Part shown: one piece after another, positions 32,929-44,786 of the stretch
Numbering within the stretch: the stretch's first letter is position 1
Layout of the letters: each line of letters starts with the position of its first letter
The notes under the pieces: generated by a model
What the model saw: only the letters and a program-made list of their open reading frames with translations
Databases searched by the model: none
What the model was told of the DNA's origin: nothing
Source of the DNA: Shinisaurus crocodilurus
Lineage: Eukaryota; Chordata; Lepidosauria; Squamata; Shinisauridae
DNA length: 64,000 nucleotides
Assembly (NCBI GenBank): GCA_021292165.1
Contig: CM037879.1
Location: 24,845,817 to 24,909,816 of the forward strand
Direction of reading: 5' to 3'
Translations under genes and position numbers: made by a program

Positions 32929-33895
32929 CCGTAGAATATCCCCCCATGCCCAGGATCCTCTACAATGCCCAAGGTTTCCTTGGTAGGTATGCAGGGAACC
33001 CTCTGCACACAAGGTGATGTAGATTAGGTGCCCTTGTATTATGCTCAGGGCCTGGTCCCACCAAGGCTGCCTCAATTTAGATTCGAGGATAATCAGGAAG
33101 AGACAAAACCACTTGTGTGAAAGATAACATAGAGGTGATGCACCTTTAGCCGATCCAACTGCAACACAAACAACTTTTATTCAAGTAAACGCTAACCTGA
33201 TAGGTTTAGTTTTAAAACAACTCCAGTGAACTAATACTCTTTGTCTCAAAGAAAACACAATAACAGAGCTTTCAATGATATAAACAGTTTTTTGTTGGAA
33301 AAAAAAATCAACTCAAAACATTATTATAGTACTACATTGTACACATAGCCTGAAGGGAATTTAGACAAACTTTTAAAATAATTAGGCACATGTATTTTTG
33401 GATAAGGGATTCTCAACTTGTAATATGATTATATGCCAGACTGAAATTGTATGGGGCAAGCTTTACCCCGGGTCCTTTCCCTGCTTCTACAGGTGTCGGA
33501 TTAGTAAAAGTAAAAGTCAACCTGTACTAGGATGAGCAAGATAAACAAGAAAACTAAACGTGCTTAACACATCTTAAACACTTTATGTCTTGGACTGCAA
33601 ACACTGCATTAGGTAAAAGTTTGCATTGGGCATGCTTTTGCACAATTAATGTGATTTTTGCTATTGCATGCATGCTGATAATTTGTCAAACCTTGGCTCA
33701 TACTCCGTTAGTTTGAGAGCAACACATGCAGCACTCAGGTCAACTGTTAGGGCTTTACATCCAAGCCATGCTCTGTGCCTCAGTCATTCTTCAAAATCTT
33801 TTAAATGTGATAACAATGTAGAAAAGAATTCTGTAACAGGGATTCTAGAATAAAATCATTCTGTTCCACACTGTGAGAAAGAACAAGATCATTAG

Positions 33896-34011
33896 TGTTT
33901 TGCAGAAGGGGACAGTCTTTTTGCGATCTGGTGACCCATGACTCGAGTGCCCACAGAGAGGTCCCTGCGTGCCAGCTGTGGCACCCGTGCCGTAGGTTCG
34001 CCATCACTGAC
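33896..34011 (-). mobile_element. hAT element end fragment
   Basis: On the - strand it starts TCAGTGATGGCGAACCTACG and continues GGCACGGGTGCCACAGC, a common hAT-type end in vertebrate genomes. Only one end is present. Confidence 0.65.
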
Positions 34012-34495
34012 ATAGAGTTTATTGAATACAAATCTGGAATATGGGTGCAGATTATCAATAAACAAGCAAAGATAAGCTTACACATGTCCTCAGCTGCAGG
34101 GCTTCTTAATATGACGGAGACTGCTCTGGGCCCCTAGTTGCTTGGACACTTAAGTGCTCCGCATCCCAAGCCGAAAGCCAAAGCACAAGCTAACAGGCTA
34201 TGGATTTTATAGGGGTCTCCTCTTTTCCCCTGTTTCAGAGGCTGTCAGTAAGCCACAAGCTAACCCCACTTCCTGGGAGACAAACGGATGGTGAAGCTGC
34301 CTCAATGAAGCAAACAGTTTCATTTCTCACAGCTAACGCAGCCCTTATCTAAGGAATATAATTGGGAAAGATAGCTTCAAGGCAATTATCTCTGGTGTTC
34401 TTCCTACCTAATACAAGTTGAGGCTATACGTAAGGCCCTGGCATAGCTTCAAGAAACTGTCCTGGCTTCTGGACACTGTGAAAGTTCACTACACT
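34012..34495 (-). mobile_element. Candidate solo LTR
   Basis: On the - strand it begins TGTAGTGAACTTTCACAG, has a TATA-like CCTATAAAATCC (about 34203-34212) and AATAAA (34018-34023) about 190 bp further on: the order U3, TATA, poly(A) of an LTR. It is cut at the 3' side by the hAT fragment at 33896. No retroviral coding sequence is seen nearby. Confidence 0.45.
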
Positions 34496-34821
34496 ACCTG
34501 TTGAACCTTTGTCACCATTCTTCCAGTATAGCCCGTCCAGCACAGCCCTGAAGGCCGAAAGCTTGAAAACAGCTGAGATACTCAGATCTGCCCGTGTCAC
34601 TTGTACGGAAAATAAAATGATTCACAAAAGCTATAAACGAGAGGTGCCCCACACTTCTGTGTTGCATCTCGCTTTGGGTTTTGTATGTAATTTCCAGGCT
34701 TGCACATTCACGGTTGTGAGGTCTTTACTGCCAAATCAGTCAGTGTCGTTATGGATCCTGTGAAGTAATCGGTTAGGTGGCTGGCAGGGGATGCTTCTGG
34801 ACCGTGGACTACTGTCTGGAG

Positions 34822-34932
34822 CAGCCTTCCCCCAACTGATGCCCTCCAGGTGTTTCGGACTACACCCCCCATCATGCCTGACCATTGGGTTGTGCTGGCT
34901 TGGGCTGATGGGAGTTGTAGTCCAAAGCAGCT
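34822..34932. mobile_element. Palindromic hAT-type MITE, truncated
   Basis: CAGCCTTCCCCCAACTGATG start, CGGACTACACCCCCCAT and inverse ATGGGAGTTGTAGTCC. The right end is lost after AGCAGCTGG. Confidence 0.8.
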
Positions 34933-35435
34933 GGAATATAAAGCAGCCCCCACAGACACACAACTTGGCAATCCCAATCCTAGAATGCTTGTCATTTTGA
35001 AGTGGGGAGGGGGAAGGCAGAGGCAGCTGGACCCCTGTGTGGCCCAGGCTGCCTGGCGAAGGCTAGATATCTGTATTCATTTATCCTCTGCGATGGCTCT
35101 GACAGTCCAACGCAAGCCAATAAATGTCCCTATTGGAATGCCCCCCTTCCCCTTGCCAGTTGGGGCGATCTTTGGTGGTATTACCCTTTGGAAATCCTTG
35201 TAGTGTAAGGAATCTCACAGCTTAGAGCACCTCTTCTGACTCCCTCATCTAGCCAGCTAGGTGTTAGGATGTGTTCCAAGCCCTGTGACTATGAGTTAAC
35301 TTCCCAGCAGGTGGCCTGGTACAATATCAAGCAGCGAAACCCAGCCAAGAGAGAAATTTGACTCACCGAGTGGGGATAATGAAAATGTGATTTGTGTGTT
35401 TATAATGCCACAATCAGTCATGCATTTTATTCTCT

Positions 35436-35450
35436 CCCCCCCCCCCCCCC
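35436..35450 (+). repeat. C15 run in the exon 10 pyrimidine tract
   Basis: Fifteen C between TCTCT and AATCCCTTCC, ending 20 bp before exon 10. It is the only pyrimidine tract available to this acceptor. Confidence 0.95.
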
Positions 35451-35470
35451 AATCCCTTCCAATGGAACAG

Positions 35471-35621
35471 GTTTGGAAGCTGGCAAGAGCATCAAACTAG
35501 AATGCAATGCACAATTTGGGCATTTTTTCCGAATTACTTACAAGGAGGAGAGGGTTTTGCGGAACAATATGAAATATAAGGTCTTGGAAACCCAGAAGAA
35601 CGGGGTGAAGTTCTGCAACAG
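35471..35621 (+). CDS. MSH2: MSH2 exon 10 (clamp domain)
   Basis: Reads [20 protein letters not shown], then [12 protein letters not shown] and QKNGVKFCN, aligned to human [20 protein letters not shown] and onward. This is the beta-rich part of the clamp. The length is 151 nt, as in human exon 10. The acceptor is aatggaacag at 35461-35470 and the donor gtaggt at 35622. The pyrimidine tract upstream is an uninterrupted run of 15 C (35436-35450). The following intron is only 147 bp. Confidence 0.97.
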
Positions 35622-35768
35622 GTAGGTGAAATGCACAGGTCAGTTCTTTACACTGAAATGGTGGCGAAAGTAATCTCTGTACTACCTGAAAAATCAATGG
35701 AGAGTTGTCACACAAGTTTCTGGAAGTTTGCAAGCATTATTTTGTTTTGTGTTTTTGTTCATGTACAG
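35622..35768 (+). other. MSH2 intron 10 (147 bp)
   Basis: Very short intron, gtaggt to tgtacag, free of recognisable repeats. Both flanking exons match human exons 10 and 11 exactly in length, so the boundaries are secure. Confidence 0.96.
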
Positions 35769-35866
35769 CACATTGAAAGATATCAATGAAGAATACATAA
35801 AGAATAGGAAAGAGTATGAAGACATGCAGGATGTCGTTGTTAAAGAAATCATCAATGTTGCATCAG
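35769..35866 (+). CDS. MSH2: MSH2 exon 11 (clamp to lever)
   Basis: After completing a Ser codon it reads [20 protein letters not shown] and then [12 protein letters not shown], matching human [20 protein letters not shown] and onward. This helix leads back from the clamp to the lever. The length is 98 nt, the same as human exon 11. The acceptor is tgtacag ending at 35768 and the donor gtaagg at 35867. One base starts the Gly codon completed by exon 12. Confidence 0.97.
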
Positions 35867-37364
35867 GTAAGGAAGACAGAAAACTGTGTGGCTATACCTG
35901 AAACTGTCAGGCGTGTTCCAAAGGACGTTTCAACAGCTCTTCCCTTTTAAAACTCTTGCACATCAGCTAGGAAGGGGGGGCATAAGTTAATTGTCATCGT
36001 CTCAGCCCTGGTTCTCTATTTGTAACATTGAAATGTGATCCATTTCTAAAGCCTGCGGTCAGGACAATTTAGGCTAACACTGGAAAGCATTTTGCAAATC
36101 CAGCATGTAGCCATACGTCTACTTGAAGGGAAGTTCTGTTGAAACCAGTGGGACTTCCAAACCATATTTGCTTGAAGTAAATTTGGTAAGTAAAGTGTTC
36201 ATGTAAAGTGTTTACATAAATGTCCTTGTGGAAGTTTGCAAAAATTCAGGGGAATTTTAACACGTTGGCTCTAAGTTCATCTCTTCCATCAACAGCAAGA
36301 CACTGAGATATGCTCCTGAGCCAAACTCTGTTTAGTTTTCCTCTGGAGATTGTATAACACTTAGCTCAAGATTTAGTTTTTAAAAAGAATATCAGCCATA
36401 AAAGTTTGGCACAAATGCCACCGAAGAAACAGTGAAGCCACATCAGAAGCTTCAGCCACCTCCCACTTATTTTTCTCCCTTCCCATCAACAGCACACCGG
36501 TCTTTCTGCCCCAATGCCTCTTTTCAATGAACATTCCATGACCTGATATCCCAACATAGCAGTTCAACCAATGGTCTCATTTCTAGAATCCAAAGTGAGT
36601 GCTCTTGTAGCTCTGAATTTCAGGCTTCTGTGAGGTCACAGTGGCTCAGCCAATGACTGGAGAGGGCTTTAAGACTTGCAGGAATTGCCAACCTATTGGT
36701 GTACACACCAAACATTCCTGTGCCACTTTTGTCACTGACACAACTATTATTTTTTGGCATATGTGCTTTTAATTTGACAGTTTGCATCACTGCCTGCCTG
36801 TAAGTATCCTCAAACTGTGGCCATGCAGAAACCTTGTATTCATAAATAGAATATAGATTCAAGCACCTGTAGTCCAAACATCTCTTCTGTTCACTTGTCT
36901 TGCAGCTGTACCAAAATGAGCTTTCACTGGATGACAGTGAATTGATGAATAGGCAGCAGTATCCTATCTCCTGGAATAAAATAGTGATACCAACAAATAG
37001 GATGGCTTATGGCTTTCTCTTGCATAAGCTGTTCCAGATTGCATGAGTACTCAGGCCTAGTGGTCGCCTAAGCACTTGGGCATGGTTGCTAAAGGAACAC
37101 AGAGCTCCAGACAATAAGCATGGCTGAATATACGTCAGGTTGGCTTTGTGGCAATTGAACAAAATGCAGGCACAGTCCGCAAAGCGCACAGCTGCTTTGA
37201 ATGAAACCAAAGTGCTTCTTTTTATGCCACAGGTTTTCTGTATTCCTTTAAATGCATTGAGAGGTAACAATATTCCACATACATTCGAGGTATGGTTGTT
37301 GTTTTTTAAAAAAGCATCTATCTTAAAAGGTTCATTCCCACAACCAGTTCCTGCCCACACTGGC

Positions 37365-37486
37365 CCGGTTCACGTGTAACGACAACCCATGGCTTGTTCG
37401 GGCTGCGCAGCCAGTGTGGCCAGTGACCAGGGATGCTGGGAGTTGTAGTCCAAGATATCTGGAGGGCCCCAAGTTGGAGAAGGCTG
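37365..37486. mobile_element. MITE remnants: AACCCATGG end joined to a palindromic MITE half
   Basis: CCGGTTCACGTGTAACGACA and ACCCATGGCTTGTTCGGG are the end of the AACCCATGG family. From 37411, GATGCTGGGAGTTGTAG ... AAGTTGGAGAAGGCTG is the right half of a palindromic MITE. Confidence 0.65.
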
Positions 37487-38136
37487 CATGATGTGGTTTA
37501 GGACAGCCACTATGCAGATATTTCTTTAAATTCCTCTCCTTGGCAGTAGTCTTAAAACAACCTTTGACTCTTTTATATTTTAATTATTGCTTAGCAATTG
37601 TCTTAAATGTTGATTTTTAACCTTTTGGGAGCTGCCTGGGGAATTTTTAATGGATTGGGCAGGATATACAATTTTTCCATAAATATGGCAGACAAGTGAC
37701 TTGTTGGGGGACCGAACCTGGCCTCTGTGTGCTGATGATTTTGTGCTGCATTGACAAAACAGGACGCAGGCAATTTAATCAGTGTTCAAACAATTTAACA
37801 GAGGAGAGCTCTAATGAAAAGCCTATATAAAATCCCTATTTTTAATCTGCTCAACGAATGGACAAATAGATTGTACCAATTAAATCTTTTCTTTCTTCAT
37901 TTGTGGGTTTTCTGGTGTTTAGCAAGGCTGCAGAATTGTCTAGTTGTTTTTTCTTCTTCTTTTCATTTGATTGATTTTTTGGTTTTACTGCCTGACATGG
38001 AAGGAAGGGGAGGGAAGAGAGATAACAAGGTGGGGTGGGTGGGTGAGTCTTATCAAATGTAGTTGACACAGGATGTTTCTTATATTAGGGAAAAGGACTA
38101 AAGGAGGCTGAAGTCCAGTTCTTGACTGCTGTAGTG

Positions 38137-38564
38137 CAGGGGTGCAAAACTGGTTTGGGGATGATTCCCCCCACCAAGCCCACCGCGGGCCAGATGACGT
38201 CCTGGGCACTTGGCCCATTGGGCTCCTCCAGCCAGCACTTCGGCCAGGGAAAGCCCGCATGCAGCGAAGCTGGGTCCCCAACCAAGGTACAGGCTGGAAG
38301 AGCACTCATCCAGCTGGCACCTCGGTCAGGGTGGTTTCGCCCGGCCTGCCCATTGGGAGGGGGCGGGGAGGGCAAAGCAAGCAGGGAACAGAATCTCCGC
38401 TGTTATATCTCCAACTAGTGATCAGGGGTGATAAGCGGGACTTCCCCTCCTCGCTAGCCTTCAGGAGTGGGGTTTCGAGGAGGGGGAGGAGCCTTGCCCG
38501 AGGCCCCGCAGGCCAGATGGGCTGGTCTGGTGGGTCAAATTGGCCTGGAGATTTCCCATGCCTG
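38137..38564. mobile_element. Non-autonomous hAT-type element
   Basis: CAGGGGTGCAAAACTGG to GGAGATTTCCCATGCCTG. GC-rich interior. Flanks ctgtagtg (38129) and ctatagca (38565), a diverged 8-bp duplication with central TA. Confidence 0.75.
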
Positions 38565-38789
38565 CTATAGCATCTACAAAGGTGGTACAGCACCCCATTT
38601 GTGTATTATGTTGCTCACCAGTGTAGACAGCTCACGTGAGCTGTTAATAATACTCTGGACATTCAGTATATGGATCACAGCGAGCAACATGTTCCTGCAG
38701 ATGGAGACTGTCGCTTAGAGCTGTTGTTAGATGTTTCAACAGCACTGCTGTGCCTGAATCCTATTGTCTTAGGGCCATAATCATAACAA

Positions 38790-38900
38790 CATTAAATGCA
38801 TTTTTATCCCACCATTCCTTGAAGGAGCCTGGGGGTGGTATATGTGGTGCCCCCACTCATTTCTCACAGCAACTCTGTGGAAGTAGGCTAGGCTGAAATG
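38790..38900 (-). mobile_element. Sauria-type SINE fragment, degenerate
   Basis: CATTTTTATCCCACCATTCC, CATTTCTCACAGCAACTCTG and TAGGCTAGGCTGAAAT follow the order of the - strand SINE body. Confidence 0.5.
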
Positions 38901-39039
38901 GGGTGACTGGTACGGGATTGGAGATAACAAGGGGGTTCTTCTTCATGCTGCCTGCCCTCCGTTGGGAAAGGGGCTGGGCTTGTGGAGGGAACCCAAGCAG
39001 CCACGGGCCGGATGGACCACTGTCCCCTGGAGTAGGCAA

Positions 39040-39103
39040 TACACAGCTAGATGGAGCAATGGTTGGATTCAGTCAGTATATGGCAATGTTCTATGTTCAT
39101 ATT
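39040..39103 (+). mobile_element. tRNA-derived SINE tail
   Basis: AGATGGAGCAATGGTTGG, TCAGTCAGTATATGGCAATG and TTCTATGTTC correspond to the tail of the SINE at 53601. Confidence 0.55.
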
Positions 39104-40137
39104 TGCCCCATTAGTGAAACTTACAAGTATACTGCTACCACCATGACCACAATCATGGCTGCTTTAAAAAAAAATAAAAAAATAGAAGAGATCCATAGCT
39201 AGCTTTCCAGTGTCTCATCTGGATCAGCTCTAAGTCCAAGACTTTCTCTACCGCAGCACACTAGCAAGTCCAGCAGTAGTTTTAGAAGTAAGCTACTAGG
39301 GCAATGCCCCCTACTTTGCGGGTTGGGTACTGGGAGCATTATTGCAAACATCTCAACGATTTTGTTTAACGGTACTTTACATATTTGATTAGCTAATACC
39401 GCCCACCACTCTTAACATCTTCTTCCAGGGTAATAGTGGTGTGATTGTTTCCCCAGTACCCTTTTGTTTATAGAAATTGGTTTCTGAACATTTTGCCAAA
39501 TGTATTTGCATGGTAGCTCTTTTGTGTAATAAAAATGCATGGTTGGGAAACTGCCAGAAAGCAGATTGGAATGTTTGGTGTGTATTTTAGGGTGGTGGTG
39601 GGGAATGATGTGAAGAGGATCAAAACAGACTTCTGTGGAAGCTTTGGTTTTTAACAGGTCTTAGTTGTCAACTGATTTATGTATTCTGTGTTAGACCCAG
39701 CAATAAGGAAGACGAGTTTTTCCATAGGATGGATAACAGAGGCTTAATTGGATGTTTTACTGGTTTTTATTTAGCTGAGCAATGAGGTGGCAATGGTTTT
39801 CAGTGAAAAACTTTCCAGAGAGAATACTAAAACGTGCAAGAGAAATTTCCCTGGTGTGCATTTGCGGAATGAACTTTCTCGTCACTAAAATTCTGTCCCT
39901 TGACAGTTTACCTACTTCGGAGACTTGGCAAATAAGGAGCAGAATCCTGAACATCTCAACACGTTCTGCGAGTAGTACGTTTAAAATGCTTACTTGGAGC
40001 CTAATGATATTTGGCTCAATCTGGAGTTGACTCCCTGCAAAACAGTGTTGTGCATAACTCAAGTCCTGGTTGGCAAGGCAATTGCAAATCATCCATTGCC
40101 AGTTCAGATGTAACAGTAAAGCATGGTTTGCCCAAAA

Positions 40138-40290
40138 CCAGGGATTGAATGGGATGGTGCTGTTGCACTCATTTCCTACTTGTGGGTTTCCCACAGGCAG
40201 CTGGTTGGCTACTGTGTGTACAGAATGCTGGACTACATGGATCCTTGGCATAGCATGGCTCTTCGATGTTCTTGTGTTCTTAACCAACCA
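40138..40290 (+). mobile_element. CR1-like LINE 3' UTR fragment
   Basis: GTGCTGTTGCACTCATTTCC, CAGCTGGTTGGCTACTGTG and CATAGCATGGCTCTTCGATG followed by a GTTCTTGTGTTCTTA end. Confidence 0.75.
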
Positions 40291-40727
40291 ATTATTCGGA
40301 GTTTGAAGAAGGACTCTGTGTGGCTGAGCTCCTTCTAGGCTCCTTCTCTTAGTGCCAATGCATGGAAGAGCTACCCAGTGTCGATATCCAGTCCAGCTGG
40401 ACAGGCTGTCTGTCCACACTGCATTGCATCACTCTGCTGATTTCAGCATACGAAACACATATACATCTGTAGACTTGTTCCACCAATCCTCATGGGATAC
40501 TCTCTTTCATTTGCTTCTTTTTGTCATGCTCAGGCTCAACAAAGTGGGTTCTGTATTCAGAAAGCATTATGTATGTCTTTGTGCTGTTTTATTCCTGCTA
40601 ACGGTTATATTTATTCTGTTTGTAAGATTGTACTGGTTTTAATGGCTCTTTGATTATTGTTGGCTGTCTAGAGAGAGTCTTTATGGTGGAACAATGAGGC
40701 CCGTGGAACTCAAAGTGTGATATAGTT

Positions 40728-40801
40728 CTCCCAGTGGCCACACTAGCTGAGAATGAGTTGTAGTCCAGCACATCTGGAGGACACCAGGTTGGGGAAGGCT
40801 G
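40728..40801. mobile_element. Palindromic hAT-type MITE, right half
   Basis: GAGTTGTAGTCCAGCACATC to CACCAGGTTGGGGAAGGCTG. Confidence 0.7.
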
Positions 40802-41039
40802 CCCTAAGAAGAAGGGAGAGGTGGAGGATCCTCCTTTAGAGCACATGTATCCCTTCTCCCACCTCTGTTTTTCTCTTGGCTAGGTCTGAAGGCACAGCAG
40901 TAGTTCACTTTTGTCCAGACAGAAGCTTTAAGTAATTATTTTCCTGGAACTGGCAAACGGAAATGTTCTAAAACAAAGCTTCATTAGCACAGTCTTTCCA
41001 AAGCATCATATTTTAAAAAAATCTTATGTGGTATTTTAA

Positions 41040-41091
41040 AAGTGTGTGTGTGTGTGTGTGTATGTATATGGAGAGAGAGAGAGAGACAGAT
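41040..41091. repeat. (GT)n and (GA)n microsatellite
   Basis: About ten GT units followed by ATGTATATG and about nine GA units. Confidence 0.9.
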
Positions 41092-41109
41092 GTTTTCTGC
41101 TGAAAAACA

Positions 41110-42000
41110 GCATCCAAAGCACATAAACAACCCATCTAATAACGGTTCTTAACATTTATGAAAACAAAAATCAATAAGTCAATCAATAAAATGCAAGCAG
41201 AATAGCAGATGAAAGATTCACGACCCAATTAAAACAGCCAACATTTTTGAAAGATCTCCATTCAGCCAGCTGGGAACACTGGGAGTTCACATGTTTCCAG
41301 AAAACCCATTTGATTCTCACTAGCTAGGTTCTTCCATAGGATTGGTGTCGCCAAAAGGAGAGCCCAGCTCTGTGTTCACCTCGGATAAGGAGGGAGGCAG
41401 ATACTCCCCTGAGATACTCAGACTCTAGATTGTATAGGCCAGGGCTGCACAACCGACGATCCCCCCCCCCATGCCCCAGCCTCCCTCCCGATTGGGATCT
41501 CTGCTTCCGCATCGCTAAATTGGCAGCACAGAAGCAGCGATGCCCTTCAGGGTCTTGGGGAGGAGAGGCGGCTCGGAGTAGCCAGCCTCCCTGCTCCTGC
41601 ACTAATTAGCAATGCAGAAACAGCGATGCCTGCTGGGGCTGCTGTTCTAGCCTCCCTGTCCCTCAGTGACCCTACAGCAGCCTCCCACCCCAGTGACCTC
41701 GCACAGGATCTCTGGGACGGGGGAGAAAATAACACCTCTCCACCTCTGTTTGTGTGTGGAGGGCGCAGGGGCAGCCTGAATTGGATGCGGCCGAAATGGT
41801 TGCACACCCCAGCAATAGCACTTTGAACTGTGCCTGGAAGCAACCAGGCAGCCTGTGCAGTTGATCTCGACTCAGAGCATGGTGCTCTCTGCAACTTCCC
41901 CTGTGAGAAGATGAGCTGCAGTATTCTGTACTAACCGCTACTCCTGAATGTTTTTCAAAGGCAGCCCCATGGAGTGTACATTTTGAGAAGTCTACAGGGG
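41110..42000 (-). repeat. Dispersed LINE-like repeat with nested hAT-type element
   Basis: An A-rich part with TCAATAAAATGCAAGC, AGGTTCTTCCATAGGATTGG and, after a GC-rich insert (about 41443-41808, ends CAGGGCTGCACAACCG and GGTTGCACACCCCA), the motif GCACTTTGAACTGTGCCTGG and AGGCAGCCTGTGCAGTTG of the same family as 61880-62450. Boundaries are approximate. Confidence 0.5.
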
Positions 42001-43000
42001 AAGTTCCTAAATCATGGGTGGCAGAAGTCAAAACCTTATCTGAGCAGTGCGGCTGCAGTTGGCTCGCTGGCCTAAGCCACCAAAAGCTGCTCCTAGCCAC
42101 TGCAAGCCATCTTAGAATCCAGCAGAGGCTCACAGCAGCCTTGTATTTAAGCACTCGCCTGGTAGCCATGGGTGACCAGAAATTGCATGCAGGTGAGTGA
42201 GCAGGCTGGCAGAGGAGGGACAGTTCCTCCTATGCACCTAGCAGAGAAACCAAATGGGTGGTGAGAGGAGGAAATCCTGCCCCTCCAGGCCCAGCATGGA
42301 ATTGCAGTGGGCTGCTGCAGGAGGGGCGGAGCGCTCTGACCCTTCTCTGCCAGCCCGCAGCAGGCAAGTATTTTTTTAAATTAGTTTTTTTGCAGTAGGC
42401 TACCAACATTGGTGGGCTTAGTCTAACCCTACTAGGGCAGCCAAAAGCACAGTTTTAGATTGGCCTACCATTATCACTGCATTCTTGCTTGGGCTAAGCT
42501 TCGATTTGCTAGTCCTCATCCTGCAATTGCATTCGGGCATATGCTTAGGAAATCCACGCCTTCTCCTGGATTTGATGAAAGAGGTAAATGGAGCTGGGTG
42601 TGGTCATCCTATTGGGGATACTGCATGTGTTCTGAGCCAGACTTCAGCAGTGGCTTGGATGCTGACCTGGAGGGAGAAGGGTCAGCTGAGTCAGCAGCAC
42701 AAACCACAGAAATGCAGGAACTGAACCCTGGCGCTGAGCCTAAATCCAGCAACCAATGGCATTCTGAAACCTAAACCCCCGAACCCGAGGCCACCAAGCC
42801 AGGATCCCTCGGTGACCATTTTTCTAGGGCTGGGGTGTTGAACCTCTTTCAGCCCGAGTATGCAAATCCACCCCCAAATGAACTTACCAAGTTACCAGCT
42901 GAAATTCTCAGGTGTTGAAACAATTGAAGTCGATAGAAAGGGCTGATGCCAAAACAGCAGTGAGATTCCTTTTGCATTTCTGCGCAGTGAAAGTTGCATC

Positions 43001-43362
43001 ATCATCATCATCATCTGTTTCTATATTGCCCAATAGCTGAAGCTCTCTGGGGCGGTTCACAGTAATTCACAAAACACAAATACAATGATAAAATACAGCA
43101 TAAAATACAGATACAATAAAATACAACATAAAAATTCAGTGTACAAAACAGTTTAAACAGCTAAAAACAATTTCAGTTTAAAAAAACAAACTAGACCTGT
43201 TAAAACAGCTGACATGTCCTATCACATGCTATTAAATGCCTGGGAGGAGTTGGGGGGCCACCACTGAGAAGGCCCTCTCCCTTGTTGCCACCCTCCTAGT
43301 CTCCCTTGGAAGTGGCACTCAGAGGAAGGCCTCAGATGTAGATCGTAGTGTCCCGGTAGATT
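43001..43362 (-). repeat. Dispersed LINE-like repeat ending just before exon 12
   Basis: (CAT)n, TGCCCAATAGCTGAAGC, GGGGCGGTTCACAG, A-rich AAAATACAG repeats, GGCCACCACTGAGAAGG, CCCTCTCCCTTGTTGCC and GGAAGGCCTCAGATGTAG. The repeat fades about 28 bp before the exon. Confidence 0.6.
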
Positions 43363-43389
43363 CACTGAGCTGTACTCCTTTTCCAACAG

Positions 43390-43635
43390 GGTATAAGGAG
43401 CCCATACAAGTCCTGAATGATGTCATAGCCCAGCTGGATGCTGTTGTAAGCTTTGCCCATGCGTCAAACATGGCGCCGGTGCCATACGTACGCCCAGTAA
43501 TTCTGGACAAGGGGCAAGGGAGGATTGTCCTGAAAGGGGCGCGACACCCCTGCATCGAAGTTCAAGACGATGTTGCCTTCATCCCGAACGATGTGACCTT
43601 TGAGAAGGGCAAGCAGATGTTCCACATCATTACCG
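43390..43635 (+). CDS. MSH2: MSH2 exon 12 (lever to ATPase domain)
   Basis: Reads [20 protein letters not shown], then [39 protein letters not shown] and VAFIPNDV, ending MFHIITG. The family hallmarks are YVRP, the RHPC(I/V)E motif at the start of the MutS ATPase fold, and FIPND. The length is 246 nt, identical to human exon 12. The acceptor is ttccaacag ending at 43389 and the donor gtaaag at 43636. The exon breaks inside the first Gly codon of the Walker A loop, as in human. A dispersed repeat ends about 28 bp upstream of the exon. Confidence 0.98.
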
Positions 43636-44741
43636 GTAAAGGCTTCATTTATTTATATGCCATGATTTTGTTGCCTCCCAGCCCTCCCACCTTGCTTTTG
43701 AGTTGTGTTGCGATGCTTTTAAAATAGTCTGTATCCTAGCCTCTGAAGAGACAGGAAAAAGAGTCTGATCTTTTCTCCAGATCGGTATTTTGCACTGAGT
43801 TGGGCGTTTGATCTTCCTGGAGGGGGTGGGGGGAGGCATTTTCAGGCAAGTCTAATGCTTTGGTTGATGTACCATTTGCCCAGCATACAAATTAGTGGGG
43901 GTGATTTTCACAAGGTGCAAACACAGATATAAACACAGAGCACTGTGGGCTGGTGGCTGTACTTACCGTGGAAGAAGTCTGGAGCAAACCCACCTCTTCA
44001 GTTTGTTCCTTCTTGTTACTTGTGTCCTTCCTCCTCCTCCTCTACTCTTCCAGGAAGTCCCAGATAGGAGTGTCTTTTTTGTTTTGTTCTTGCCTCAGCT
44101 TTAGTCTATCACCGGTGCCTTTTTCTTTTCTTTTTTGAACTTCCTCCAACTTTTCTTTCCTTTAATGATCCTTCAGCTCTATTGACCTCATGCCTTGAAA
44201 ATGATTGCCGCAGTTATGAAGGGATGGGTACTTCTGAAATGAAAAAAGCTTCTTAGTTCATAGCAGCGGGGTATACCGCTGGTGGTCTGGACACACAGTC
44301 TGATCCTGGGCTGACCCATTTGGTCTCCGGCATAGCTCCTTACCCCAAGAACTTTCCCCCTCCTATTACGCTGCTAGAACAAATTCTTAAACAAGCTTCC
44401 TATTATGCTGCTGTAACGAACCCCCTCCCTTCTAAAACACGTCTCTGAACAAAGGCCATGCCCAGGCATCTCTAGGAACCAAAATTCTCATGACTGTACA
44501 TATGTGACTCCCTCTTCTCTTCCATGACTCAGCCTTGTGTTAATTAGGTACATGTAGGAGTCACCTGAAGAACACATGATCAAGGTCACTTCAGGCGATC
44601 GACTCATCATTTTGAGTTCTCAGCCCCTCTCTGGGCGTTTCTGTCCTCCATAAAGATACCTTTTGATTGTGAAATTGGGCCTTCTCCTCATGGTTGTTGG
44701 CTGAGGGCCATTTGCTTTTCCACTTCCTGGAACCCAGGTGC

Positions 44742-44743
<2 letters not shown>

Positions 44744-44783
<40 letters not shown>
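44744..44783. repeat. (AC)20 microsatellite
   Basis: Twenty uninterrupted AC units. Confidence 0.97.

Positions 44784-44786
<3 letters not shown>

Larger units (their letters stand above)
32445..35470 (+). other. MSH2 intron 9
   Basis: 3026 bp. Holds two palindromic MITEs, a hAT fragment and a candidate solo LTR on the - strand. The stretch 32940-33890 is AT-rich with nothing I can assign. Confidence 0.9.
35867..43389 (+). other. MSH2 intron 11
   Basis: 7523 bp. Repeats occupy mainly the second half. The stretches 35870-37360, 39110-40130 and 42010-42990 show no feature I can name beyond small repeat scraps. Confidence 0.9.

Noticed and set aside
38085..38593. Several 95-142 codon frames
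   Set aside because: Lie within a GC-rich hAT-type element (38137-38564) and are by-products of its composition.
39757..40419. 220-codon open frame on the - strand
   Set aside because: Overlaps a CR1-like 3' UTR fragment on the other strand, shows no domain, and has no splice or start context. Chance frame.
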